NCBI RefSeq assembly: GCF_001704635.1
Contig: NZ_MAXF01000191.1
Coordinates: 62,001 to 126,000, forward strand
Source: Streptomyces sparsogenes
GTDB lineage: Bacteria; Actinomycetota; Actinomycetes; Streptomycetales; Streptomycetaceae
Direction of reading: 5' to 3'
DNA: 64,000 bases
The position numbers and the translations under genes were made by a program. The number at the start of each line of letters is the position of its first letter. The first letter of the stretch is position 1. The notes beneath the pieces are model-generated. The model was not told where the DNA came from. It ran no database searches and worked only from the letters and a program-made list of their open reading frames with translations. Shown piece by piece: positions 32,408-40,056 of the stretch.

Positions 32408-33309
32408 GCGGACACTCCCCGCGGTACGTCACCGAGGTGCGGAAACAGGACGGCGCGGGGCCGGAGCAGCCGGCCGACCGGGGCGTGCCGATCCAGGCCG
32501 TGCCCCTGCGTCACCCCGGCCGGTGGTGCGCCTCCGCCGTGCTCGTCTTCCTGGTGGTGTTCCTGGTCCAGGGCTGGGCGACCAATCCGCGCATGCAGTG
32601 GGGCGTGGTGGCGGAGTACCTCTTCGCCCCCGCGGTGCTCGACGGGCTGCGCACCACCGCCCTGCTGACGGTGCTCGCGATGGCCATCGGGGTGGTGGGC
32701 GGCGTCGTCCTGGCGATCCTGCGGATGTCGTCCAATCCGCTGCTGGCGGCGCTCAGCGGCTTCTACATCTGGGTCTTCCGCGGCACCCCGCTCCTGGTCC
32801 AACTGCTGTTCTGGTACTTCCTGTCCGCCGTCGTGCCCACGGTGGGGCTCGGCATCCCCTGGGGCCCGACCTTCGTCGAGGCCGACACCAACCAGCTCAT
32901 CACCCAGATGACGGCGGCCGTGCTCGGCCTGGGGCTGCACGAGGCCGCGTACATGGCCGAGATCGTACGGGCGGGCATCGCCTCGGTGGACGACGGGCAG
33001 ACCGAGGCGGCACACGCCCTCGGGATGACCCGACGCCAGACGATGCGGCGGATCGTCCTGCCGCAGGCGATGCGGGTGATCATCCCGCCCACCGGCAACC
33101 AGGCGGTGTCGATGCTCAAGACCACCTCTTTGGTGTTCGCCATCGCCGTACCCGAACTGCTGACCTCCGTCCAGGGCATCTACTCCCGCAACTTCGCCCA
33201 GATCCCGCTGCTCACGGTGGCCTGCGTCTGGTATCTCGTCGCCACCACCGTGCTCACACTGGCCCAGCGCTATCTCGAACGCGCCTTCCGGAAGGAGAGT
33301 TCGTCATGA
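32404..33309 (+). CDS. Amino-acid ABC transporter permease (HisM/GlnP type)
   Basis: 301 aa; a hydrophilic 40-residue N-terminus is followed by about five to six membrane helices. The EAA loop TEAAHALGMTRRQTMRRIVLPQAMRVI, which docks on the ATPase, is intact, and VFRGTPLLVQLLFWYF is typical of the polar amino-acid permease family. A single permease implies a homodimer. Starts in overlap with the binding-protein stop and ends in overlap with the ATPase start, so subunit amounts are probably tied. Confidence 0.92.
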   Translation: MSGHSPRYVTEVRKQDGAGPEQPADRGVPIQAVPLRHPGRWCASAVLVFLVVFLVQGWATNPRMQWGVVAEYLFAPAVLDGLRTTALLTVLAMAIGVVGGVVLAILRMSSNPLLAALSGFYIWVFRGTPLLVQLLFWYFLSAVVPTVGLGIPWGPTFVEADTNQLITQMTAAVLGLGLHEAAYMAEIVRAGIASVDDGQTEAAHALGMTRRQTMRRIVLPQAMRVIIPPTGNQAVSMLKTTSLVFAIAVPELLTSVQGIYSRNFAQIPLLTVACVWYLVATTVLTLAQRYLERAFRKESSS

Positions 33310-34070
33310 CGGCGACGGTGGTCAGGGCCGAGGGCGTCCGCAAGAACTTCGGGGACGTGGAGGTGTTGCGGGGCATCGATCTGCGGGTGGCCCAGGGCGA
33401 GGTGCTCTGTCTGATCGGCCCCTCCGGGTCGGGCAAGTCCACCTTCCTGCGCTGTGTCAACCATCTGGAGCGGGTGGACGCGGGCCGGCTGTACGTGCGC
33501 GACAGGCTGGTCGGGTACGAGGAGCGCGGCGGGAGGATCCACGAGCTCTCCGACAAGGCGGTGGCGCAGCAGCGGCGTGGCATCGGGATGGTCTTCCAGC
33601 GGTTCAACCTCTTCCCCCACATGACGGCGCTCCAGAACGTCATGGAGGCGCCGGTGCGGGTCGCCGGGGAGCGCAAGGAGGTGGCCAGGAGGCGGGCGCT
33701 GGGGCTCCTCACCCGGGTCGGCCTGGCGGACAAGTGCGACAGCTACCCCTCCCAGCTGTCCGGGGGCCAGCAGCAGCGGGTGGCCATCGCCCGGGCGCTG
33801 GCCATGGAACCCGAGCTGATGCTCTTCGACGAGCCCACCTCCGCCCTCGATCCCGAACTCGTGGGCGAGGTCCTCGATGTGATGCGGGCCCTCGCCCGGG
33901 ACGGCATGACCATGATCGTCGTCACGCATGAGATGGGCTTCGCGCGCGAGGTGTGCGACTCACTGGCCTTCATGGACGGCGGGGTCGTGGTGGAGTCCGG
34001 CCCGCCCGAGGCCGTCATCGGCTCGCCCCGGCACGAGCGCACCCAGGCGTTCGTGCGCAAGGTCCGCTGA
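33306..34070 (+). CDS. Amino-acid ABC transporter ATP-binding protein
   Basis: 254 aa, full length. Walker A GPSGSGKST at 38-46, Q-loop VFQRFNLFPH near 97-106, signature LSGGQQQRVAIARAL at 151-165, Walker B LMLFDEPTSALDP at 171-183 and the switch His in VTHEMGFA. These are the GlnQ/HisP subgroup signatures. ATGA overlap with the permease; the FAD oxidoreductase follows after 73 bp. Confidence 0.95.
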   Translation: MTATVVRAEGVRKNFGDVEVLRGIDLRVAQGEVLCLIGPSGSGKSTFLRCVNHLERVDAGRLYVRDRLVGYEERGGRIHELSDKAVAQQRRGIGMVFQRFNLFPHMTALQNVMEAPVRVAGERKEVARRRALGLLTRVGLADKCDSYPSQLSGGQQQRVAIARALAMEPELMLFDEPTSALDPELVGEVLDVMRALARDGMTMIVVTHEMGFAREVCDSLAFMDGGVVVESGPPEAVIGSPRHERTQAFVRKVR

Positions 34071-34143
34071 GACCTGCCCTTTCCGGTCAGCCGTTTCCGA
34101 TCGGCCTGATCGCCTCTTTCTGATCGACCCGTAAGGAACCCAC

Positions 34144-35337
34144 GTGTCCCGTGTCATCGTCCTCGGTGCCGGTGTGATCGGCGCTTCCGTCGCCTACCAT
34201 CTGGCGCTGGCCGGCGCCGACGTCACCGTGATCGAAGCGGGCGGCCCGGCCGCGGGCACGTCCAGCGCGACCTTCGCCATGGACGTCACCCATCTCAAGA
34301 CCCCCGTCAGCTACTACGAGTTCAACCGCCGCAGCGCCGCCCTCCACGCCGAACTGGCCGCGGAACTGGGCGGCGACTCCTGGCGCCACGCCGCGCCCAC
34401 GGTGCAGTGGGCGAACACCGCGGCCGAACAGCGGTCGCTCCGGGAACGGGCCACCCGGCTGCGCTCCTGGGGCCACCCGTGCCGGTTCGCGGACCCGGCG
34501 GAGCTGCGCGAGCTGGCGCCCGCCGTGGACCCGAGCGCCTGCCCGGCGGAGGAGATCGTCGTCCACGAGGCGACCGCCTGGTACGACGCTCCCCTGTTCG
34601 TGCGCTCGCTGCTCGACCGGGCCGCCCTGCTCGGGGCGGACATCCACTACGGCCTGCGGGCCACCGCCCTGACACTCGACGGCGGCCGGGTGCGGGGCGT
34701 GCGGACCGGGTCGCGCCGGTGGGAGGCCGACTGGGTGGTGAACTGCGCGGGCCCGGACGCGGACCGGATCGCCGGTTTCGCGGGCGTACGCCTCCCGATG
34801 GAGCGCGTGCCGGGCCTGGTCGGCGAGACGACCCCGGTGCCCGAGGCCCGCCTGGAGGCGATCCTCACCACGCCCGAGGTGGATCTGCGGCCCGCGCCGG
34901 GCGACCGCGTCTGCTCGATCTCCTGGCCCATCGACGCGCTGCTGCCGCACGAGCCCGCCCCGGGCGACGGGCTCACGCCCCAGGAGCGGCTGCACCGCCA
35001 GGGGCAGCGCCTGATCCCCGCGCTGCGCTCGGCCCGGCTGGCCGGGGCACGGATCGGAGTCCGTCCCGTCCCCACCGACGGCCTGCCCCTGGTCGGCACC
35101 AGCCCGGCGGCCCCCGGGCTGTACAGCGTGGTGACCCACAGCGGCGTCAATCTGGCCCCGCTGCTGGGACGGTTGGTGGCGGGCGAGCTGAGCGAGGGCC
35201 GGCCCAGCGCGGAACTCGCCCCGTACCGGGTGACCCGTGACCCGGCGGCCACCGTGCAGGACGAGAGCCTGCACCGGATGAGCGGTGAGCGGGCCGCCCT
35301 TCAGACGGACGCCGGGGCGGGGGCGGCGCAGGTCTGA
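34144..35337 (+). CDS. FAD-dependent oxidoreductase (DAO family)
   Basis: 397 aa from a GTG with AAGGAA upstream. The dinucleotide motif is at the N-terminus (VIVLGAGVIGASVAYHLALAGADVTVIEAG). The C-terminal DAO segment includes GVRPVPTDGLPLVGTS and YSVVTHSGVNLAPLLGRLVAGELS, the usual second FAD contact. Such enzymes oxidise glycine, sarcosine, proline or D-amino acids. Lying behind an amino-acid importer under a LysR regulator, it probably starts catabolism of the imported compound. Substrate is not readable from sequence. Confidence 0.85.
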   Translation: MSRVIVLGAGVIGASVAYHLALAGADVTVIEAGGPAAGTSSATFAMDVTHLKTPVSYYEFNRRSAALHAELAAELGGDSWRHAAPTVQWANTAAEQRSLRERATRLRSWGHPCRFADPAELRELAPAVDPSACPAEEIVVHEATAWYDAPLFVRSLLDRAALLGADIHYGLRATALTLDGGRVRGVRTGSRRWEADWVVNCAGPDADRIAGFAGVRLPMERVPGLVGETTPVPEARLEAILTTPEVDLRPAPGDRVCSISWPIDALLPHEPAPGDGLTPQERLHRQGQRLIPALRSARLAGARIGVRPVPTDGLPLVGTSPAAPGLYSVVTHSGVNLAPLLGRLVAGELSEGRPSAELAPYRVTRDPAATVQDESLHRMSGERAALQTDAGAGAAQV

Positions 35338-35492
35338 GGGAGCGTGGCCTCCCCCCGGCCGGCGTGTTCTTTCTGTTCCTCTGCCACCTGATCGTCGCGC
35401 CGCTCACCGGCCTTCGGCGGATGGGGTGACACGCCTTGCTGCCGCCGGCGCTGCGCCTCGGCGAGCGCCTGCCCCCAGGAGGGGTGACACAT
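35301..35492 (-). CDS. Possible small protein in the 3' intergenic gap
   Basis: 63 aa, starting with MCHPSWGQALAEAQRRRQQG and continuing as a hydrophilic, Arg/Gln/Glu-rich chain. A good ribosome site (AAGGGAG, six bases before ATG) is the main support. It overlaps the end of the FAD oxidoreductase gene by 37 bp on the other strand, and its coding statistics are weak. GGGGTGACAC occurs twice within it (about 35424 and 35481). No family recognised. Confidence 0.28.
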   Translation of the reverse strand: MCHPSWGQALAEAQRRRQQGVSPHPPKAGERRDDQVAEEQKEHAGRGEATLPQTCAAPAPASV

Positions 35493-35632
35493 GGGGAACT
35501 CCCTTCATGGATGTCCACGAGCCAATGGGGATCAGGCTATTGACGCCCCGTGGCGCGCGCTTCTCGATTCCTGACCGGTATCCGGGGCCCGTGCTATCCG
35601 GGGCCCGTGCTCCGGGGGTTGCGGACGGCCTG

Positions 35633-36613
35633 CTACCGACCGAGCGCCGAGGACAGCCGTGCGGCGAGCGGGTCGCCGTCCAGGAAGCCGAGCAGCTCCT
35701 CGAGGGTCGGCCCGGTGGCGGGGCCGGGGCGGGTGACCGCGAAGGCGGCCGCGGCGTTGGCGCCCTCGGCGGCGGTGACCGGGTCGAGCCCGTGGCCGAG
35801 GAGGGCCAGGAAGGCTCCCGCGTGGGCGTCGCCCGCGCCGTTGCTGTCCACGGCGGTCACGCGGCGGCCGGGGAGGTGCAGGGGCTCACCGCCGGGCGGG
35901 ACCAGCCGACAGCCGGCCGCGTCGGCCCGCAGGATCACCCCGGTGCGGGGGCCGAGCCGGGTGGCGAGCGCTGCCGCGGCCTCGTGGGCGTCGGGCAGAC
36001 CGGTCAGCAGCCTCGCCTCGCGCTGGTTGCAGCTCACCCAGTCGCAGCGCGCCAGGACGGGGGCCAGGACCTCCTCGGCTATCTGGTCGACCAGGGGGCC
36101 CGGGTCGAGGAAGACCCGGGTGTGCTCCGGCAGCCGGGCGACGAGCGAGGCCAGGACCGGGCCGTTGACCGGGTAGGCGAGCCCGTATCCGGAGATCTGC
36201 ACCATGTCGCCGGGGCGCAGCGCGGCGAGCACGGCGGTGGCGTCGGCCTCTGTGAGCCGGGCCTCCGCGCCGAGGCTGGTGGCGAAGGTGCGCTCGCCGC
36301 CGTCGTCGACGAGGGCGACGCAGAATCCGGTGTCCACCCCGGGGATCTGATCCAGCACCAGTCCGATGCCCTCCCGGGCGAGGTCCGCCCGCACCCGGTC
36401 GCCGAACGGCCCGGTGCCGTGGGCGCCCGCGTACAGGGCCGGCAGGCCCAGGCGGCGGGCGGCGGTGAGGACGTTGAATCCGCCGCCCGTGGTGAAGGCG
36501 GTGTCCCGGGAGACGGTGTCGCCGCCGCGTTCGGGCAGGGCGGGCACGCGCATCACCAGGTCGACGATGGCGTTGCCGGCCAGGACCAGCCGGCCGTCCG
36601 TGGGCTCGCTCAT
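35633..36613 (-). CDS. PfkB-family carbohydrate/nucleoside kinase
   Basis: 326 aa; start ATG overlaps the permease stop. Features: GNAIVDLVMRVP and TGGGFNVLTAARRLG near the N-terminus, and the catalytic DSNGAGDAHAGAF near residue 265, with the GAGD anion hole and Asp base. The enzyme phosphorylates a sugar or ribonucleoside. Being last in an operon with an NCS1 permease and an ADP-ribosylglycohydrolase, a nucleoside or ribose-containing compound is more likely than fructose. Not assigned to ribokinase or adenosine kinase subtype. Confidence 0.88.
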   Translation of the reverse strand: MSEPTDGRLVLAGNAIVDLVMRVPALPERGGDTVSRDTAFTTGGGFNVLTAARRLGLPALYAGAHGTGPFGDRVRADLAREGIGLVLDQIPGVDTGFCVALVDDGGERTFATSLGAEARLTEADATAVLAALRPGDMVQISGYGLAYPVNGPVLASLVARLPEHTRVFLDPGPLVDQIAEEVLAPVLARCDWVSCNQREARLLTGLPDAHEAAAALATRLGPRTGVILRADAAGCRLVPPGGEPLHLPGRRVTAVDSNGAGDAHAGAFLALLGHGLDPVTAAEGANAAAAFAVTRPGPATGPTLEELLGFLDGDPLAARLSSALGR

Positions 36614-38103
36614 GAGATCTCCCGGGTGGCCGGGGCGGGCCGGACCTGCTGCTGGGGCCGCTGGTCGGCGGCCTCCTGGCGGACGCTGCCGTCCACCCTG
36701 CGCAGAATCGCGTAGACGGCGGCCGCGAGGGTCAGCGTCACCACCCAGCCCAGCCCGTTGGCGCCGATCCAGCTGTGCGCGAGCGGCCCGGAGAACCACA
36801 CGTCGGCCGGGCCGGTGCTCGCCTCGGTGAACAGCAGGCCCACCACGATGGCCACCGCCCAGGCGGTCATCGCGGACCAGGCGACACCGCCCCGGAACCA
36901 GTAGCGGCTGGAGCGCCCGACGTCCATCAGGGCCGCGCCGTCGTACGACCGGCGGGTGAGGAGATCGACGGCGAAGACACCCACCCAGGCGTTGATCGGC
37001 ACGGCGAGCAGGGTGAGGAAGGTGATGAACGGGCCGTAGAAGTCCTTGGCGATGAGGATGAAGTAGATGCCGCCCGCGAAGGTGACGACGACGTCCAGGC
37101 CGACGGCGAGGGTGCGCCGGACCCGTATGCCCAGGGTGATCATGGTGAGTCCGGCCGAGTAGACGGACAGGTGGTTGGAGAGCAGCAGCCCGCCGAAGGC
37201 GGCGATGAGGTACGGGATGGACATCCAGCTGGGCAGCATCGCGTTGATGGCCGAGACCGGGTCGGAGGCGGAGGCCAGCTCCGGCTCACCCGCGGCGAGC
37301 AGGGAGCCCAGCGAGATCAGCACGACGAGCGGAATGCCGGCGCCGAACGCGGAGGCGGCCACGAGCCGCCCGCCGGGGATCCGCCGGGGCAGGTAACGGG
37401 CGTAGTCGGCGCCGGTGTTGGCCCAGCCGATCCCGGTGCCGGCGGCGATCATGCCGACGCCCACGACCATCGCGCTCACCGATCCGAGCGGGGCGTGGAA
37501 CACCTTGCCCCAGTCCACGGTGGCCGCGAGGAAGCCGATGACGACCACGTTGAGCAGGCCGAAGACATAGCTGGCCCACCTGTTGATCCACATGATGGTG
37601 GCGTGTCCGAGGCCGCTGATCAGCAGGGTGCAGCCGATGAAGACCAGCAGACAGACCACGGTGAGCACGGTGTTGCGCCGGATGCCGAAGGCGACGTCGA
37701 GCAACGCCAGCAGGGCGAAGGCGGCCGTGGTGGTGTTGATGGTCTCCCAGCCGAGCCGGCTCATCCAGGTGACCAGCGTGGGGCCCGCGTTGCCGCGGAC
37801 CCCGAACACCGCCCGGGACAGCGTGAGGGCGGGCGCCCCGCCCCGCTTGCCGGCGATGCTGAGCGCGCCCACCAGGGCGAAGGAGCCGAAGGACCCGAGC
37901 ACGGCCACGACGGCCGCCTGCCAGATGTTCAGGCCGCGGAAGCTGACCAGGGCCGCGCCCAGCGGCAGGCCGAGGATGCTGATGTTCGCGGCGAACCAGG
38001 TCCAGAACATCTGCCCGGCGTGGCCGTGGCGCTCGGTGTCCGGGACCGGCTCGATGCCACGGGTCTCCACGGAGCCCACGCGGTCGTTCTCTGAAGCCGC
38101 CAT
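36610..38103 (-). CDS. NCS1-family nucleobase permease (cytosine/purine/allantoin type)
   Basis: 497 aa with about 12 hydrophobic helices. Conserved NCS1 parts include FWTWFAANISILGLPLGAAL in helix 1, WMSRLGWETINTTTAAFA in helix 3 and IGWANTGADYARYLPR before helix 6. Imports purines, pyrimidines or related bases with a cation. ATGA overlap with the downstream kinase suggests transport followed by phosphorylation, which favours a nucleoside or base analogue. Confidence 0.9.
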   Translation of the reverse strand: MAASENDRVGSVETRGIEPVPDTERHGHAGQMFWTWFAANISILGLPLGAALVSFRGLNIWQAAVVAVLGSFGSFALVGALSIAGKRGGAPALTLSRAVFGVRGNAGPTLVTWMSRLGWETINTTTAAFALLALLDVAFGIRRNTVLTVVCLLVFIGCTLLISGLGHATIMWINRWASYVFGLLNVVVIGFLAATVDWGKVFHAPLGSVSAMVVGVGMIAAGTGIGWANTGADYARYLPRRIPGGRLVAASAFGAGIPLVVLISLGSLLAAGEPELASASDPVSAINAMLPSWMSIPYLIAAFGGLLLSNHLSVYSAGLTMITLGIRVRRTLAVGLDVVVTFAGGIYFILIAKDFYGPFITFLTLLAVPINAWVGVFAVDLLTRRSYDGAALMDVGRSSRYWFRGGVAWSAMTAWAVAIVVGLLFTEASTGPADVWFSGPLAHSWIGANGLGWVVTLTLAAAVYAILRRVDGSVRQEAADQRPQQQVRPAPATREIS

Positions 38104-38164
38104 GGTGGTACCTGTCTTTCTTTACGGGGGGCGCTCCGGTGCGGGTGGCCGGCCGGGCGTGGGG

Positions 38165-39172
38165 TCATCGGGCCGCGTCGGCGCGCAGCGCGAGCAGGGC
38201 GGTGGCCAGCGGTTCCAGGTCGAGGCCGTTGACCGAGCGCAGGGTGGCGAGGGCCTCGGCGGGCAGCCCCGAGGCCCCGCTGACGGCCCCGGCGACGGCG
38301 CCCGCGATGGCCCCGATGGTGTCGCAGTCGCCGCCGAGGTTGGCCGCCAGCAGACAGGCCCGCCAGGGGGCGCCCTCGGCGAGGGCCAGGACGGCGAAGG
38401 CGGCGGGGACGGACTCCTGGCTGGCGACGCTGGTGCCGACCAGGTCGCAGAGGCGGTCCAGGGCCTGGTCCTCCGGCAGGCCGCGGACCAGGTCCACGGC
38501 CCAGCCGATGCGGGCGGCGATGTCGGCGCCGGCGACCCAGTGGCCGCGCTCGGCGCCGGCCTCGGCCGCCGTGACGGCCGCGGCGAAGGCGTCCTCCAGG
38601 TCGCCGCCGTCGATGCCCCGGCTCACGGCGGCGGCCACGGCGGCCGCCGAGGCGATGCCGATGCCGGTGTCGTGGGTGACCTGGCAGGCCGCCGCCACCC
38701 GGTCGACGAAGGGCTCCAGCGGGGTGGCGGGGAAGGCCACTCCGACCGGGGTGATGCGCATGGCCGCGCCGTTGGTGGACCCGGACCTGCCCGCCTCCTG
38801 GGGCGGTACGCCGCGGGACACGGCCTCCAGGGCGGCCTTGGTGGAGGGGCCGAGCAGGTCGAAGGAGCCCTTGGCCTTCATGGCACGCTCCCACTCCAGG
38901 AGTTCGTCCGCGAGCCGCAGCGGGTCGACGCGCCCGCCGGACTCGATCAGCAGCCGGCCGACGATGAGGGCCTGATCGGTGTCGTCCGTGACCGAGCCGG
39001 CGGGCATTCCGGCGCTCACCGGGTTGTCCGGCGGGCCGGGTTCGAAGTCGGTGACGGTGCCGAACCGGGCGGTGATCGCCCGCCGGGACATGATCTGGGT
39101 GGGCATGCCCAGGGCGTCCCCCATGGCCAGGCCGTACAGGGCGCCGAGCGCGCGGTCGTGCTGGTGGTTCAT
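38165..39172 (-). CDS. ADP-ribosylglycohydrolase family protein
   Basis: 335 aa. Two metal-binding clusters are intact: GSVTDDTDQA near residues 59-68 and GGDCDTIGAIAGAVAGA near 282-298, with MGDALGMPTQ near the N-terminus. These position the Mg ions that cleave N- or O-glycosidic ADP-ribose bonds. In this operon the family may act on a small N-riboside and not on protein ADP-ribosylation. Sits between the regulator and permease genes on the same strand, 59 bp and 61 bp away. Confidence 0.9.
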   Translation of the reverse strand: MNHQHDRALGALYGLAMGDALGMPTQIMSRRAITARFGTVTDFEPGPPDNPVSAGMPAGSVTDDTDQALIVGRLLIESGGRVDPLRLADELLEWERAMKAKGSFDLLGPSTKAALEAVSRGVPPQEAGRSGSTNGAAMRITPVGVAFPATPLEPFVDRVAAACQVTHDTGIGIASAAAVAAAVSRGIDGGDLEDAFAAAVTAAEAGAERGHWVAGADIAARIGWAVDLVRGLPEDQALDRLCDLVGTSVASQESVPAAFAVLALAEGAPWRACLLAANLGGDCDTIGAIAGAVAGAVSGASGLPAEALATLRSVNGLDLEPLATALLALRADAAR

Positions 39173-39231
39173 CCGGGCTTCCTGTCGGTGTGGGGGGTAG
39201 GTCGGGCGCTGGACGGGCTCACTGGACGGGC

Positions 39232-39948
39232 TCACTGGGGCGGCTCGCCGAAGCCGAGGTGCAGTTGGAAGCGGGCGGGGTCCAGCAGGCTGGTCACCTG
39301 CTCGACGACCCGGCCGTCCGCGCCGCGGCCGACCCGGCGGGTGCTGAGCCAGGCCTCTCCCTCCGGGCGGCGGAGCAGGGTCGCCTCCTCGGCGGCCAGC
39401 GGCCGCACGGACGCCCACTCGTCGCCGTGGGTGGCCCGCAGCCCGGCCGCGGCCAGCGTCTTGGTCAGCGAGCCGTCGAGGAGCCCGCCGACCGGGACAT
39501 CGGCCAGCGCCGGGACCAGCGGCACCCTGCTGCGCTCCAGCGAGACGGGGGTGCCCTCCGGCAGCACGCGCAACCGGTCGAGCGCCATGAACTCGGCGCT
39601 GTCCAGTTCGAGTTCCTCCGCCAGCCGGGCATCGCGCACCGCTTCGAGGCGGAGCACCTCCGTGGTGATCCGGGCGCCCTGGTCGGCCAGGGCCCTGGTC
39701 CAGCCCAGGCTGTTGTCCAGCAAGCTGCCGTCGAAGGCGACGAAGGAGCCGACGCCCGCGTGGGTGGAGATCAGCCCTTGTCTGCTGAGCTCGTCCAGCG
39801 CTTGGCGGACCGTGGTGCGGCTGACCTCGAAGCGCCGGGTGAGCGCGTGTTCGCCGGGCAGCTTGCTGCCCGGCTCCAGGACGCCGCTGTGGATCTCACG
39901 GGCCAGAACGCGGGCGATGCGCTGATGCTTGAGGACCTGTTTAGGCAT
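39232..39948 (-). CDS. GntR-family regulator with UTRA domain (HutC subfamily)
   Basis: 238 aa. Residues 5-70 are the GntR winged helix (VLAREIHSGVLEPGSKLPGEHALTRRFEVSRTTVRQALDELS). Residues 95-235 are a UTRA ligand-binding fold (LERSRVPLVPALADVP, RLEQVTSLLDPARFQLHL-like end). It heads the operon with the glycohydrolase, permease and kinase and likely represses it until a metabolite binds. A HutC-type operator lies 32 bp upstream of its start. Confidence 0.92.
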   Translation of the reverse strand: MPKQVLKHQRIARVLAREIHSGVLEPGSKLPGEHALTRRFEVSRTTVRQALDELSRQGLISTHAGVGSFVAFDGSLLDNSLGWTRALADQGARITTEVLRLEAVRDARLAEELELDSAEFMALDRLRVLPEGTPVSLERSRVPLVPALADVPVGGLLDGSLTKTLAAAGLRATHGDEWASVRPLAAEEATLLRRPEGEAWLSTRRVGRGADGRVVEQVTSLLDPARFQLHLGFGEPPQ

Positions 39949-40056
39949 GACTGGAAGCTAGTCGTACATGTCCAGTCCTGTCTAGACCCGAAATTCCGGA
40001 GGAGATTCGGCCGGGTGGTGGCGGCCCTGTGCCACGGCTCCTTCTTCGGCATCGGC
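39949..40056 (-). promoter_or_regulatory. GntR operon promoter region with HutC-type operator
   Basis: GTCTAGAC at 39980-39987 is a perfect 8-bp palindrome and fits the published HutC-subfamily core GTMTAKAC. Nearby GTCGTAC and TGTCCAG look like degenerate half sites. It lies 32 bp ahead of the gntR start, where a repressor would block transcription. Assignment rests on the consensus match. Confidence 0.55.
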
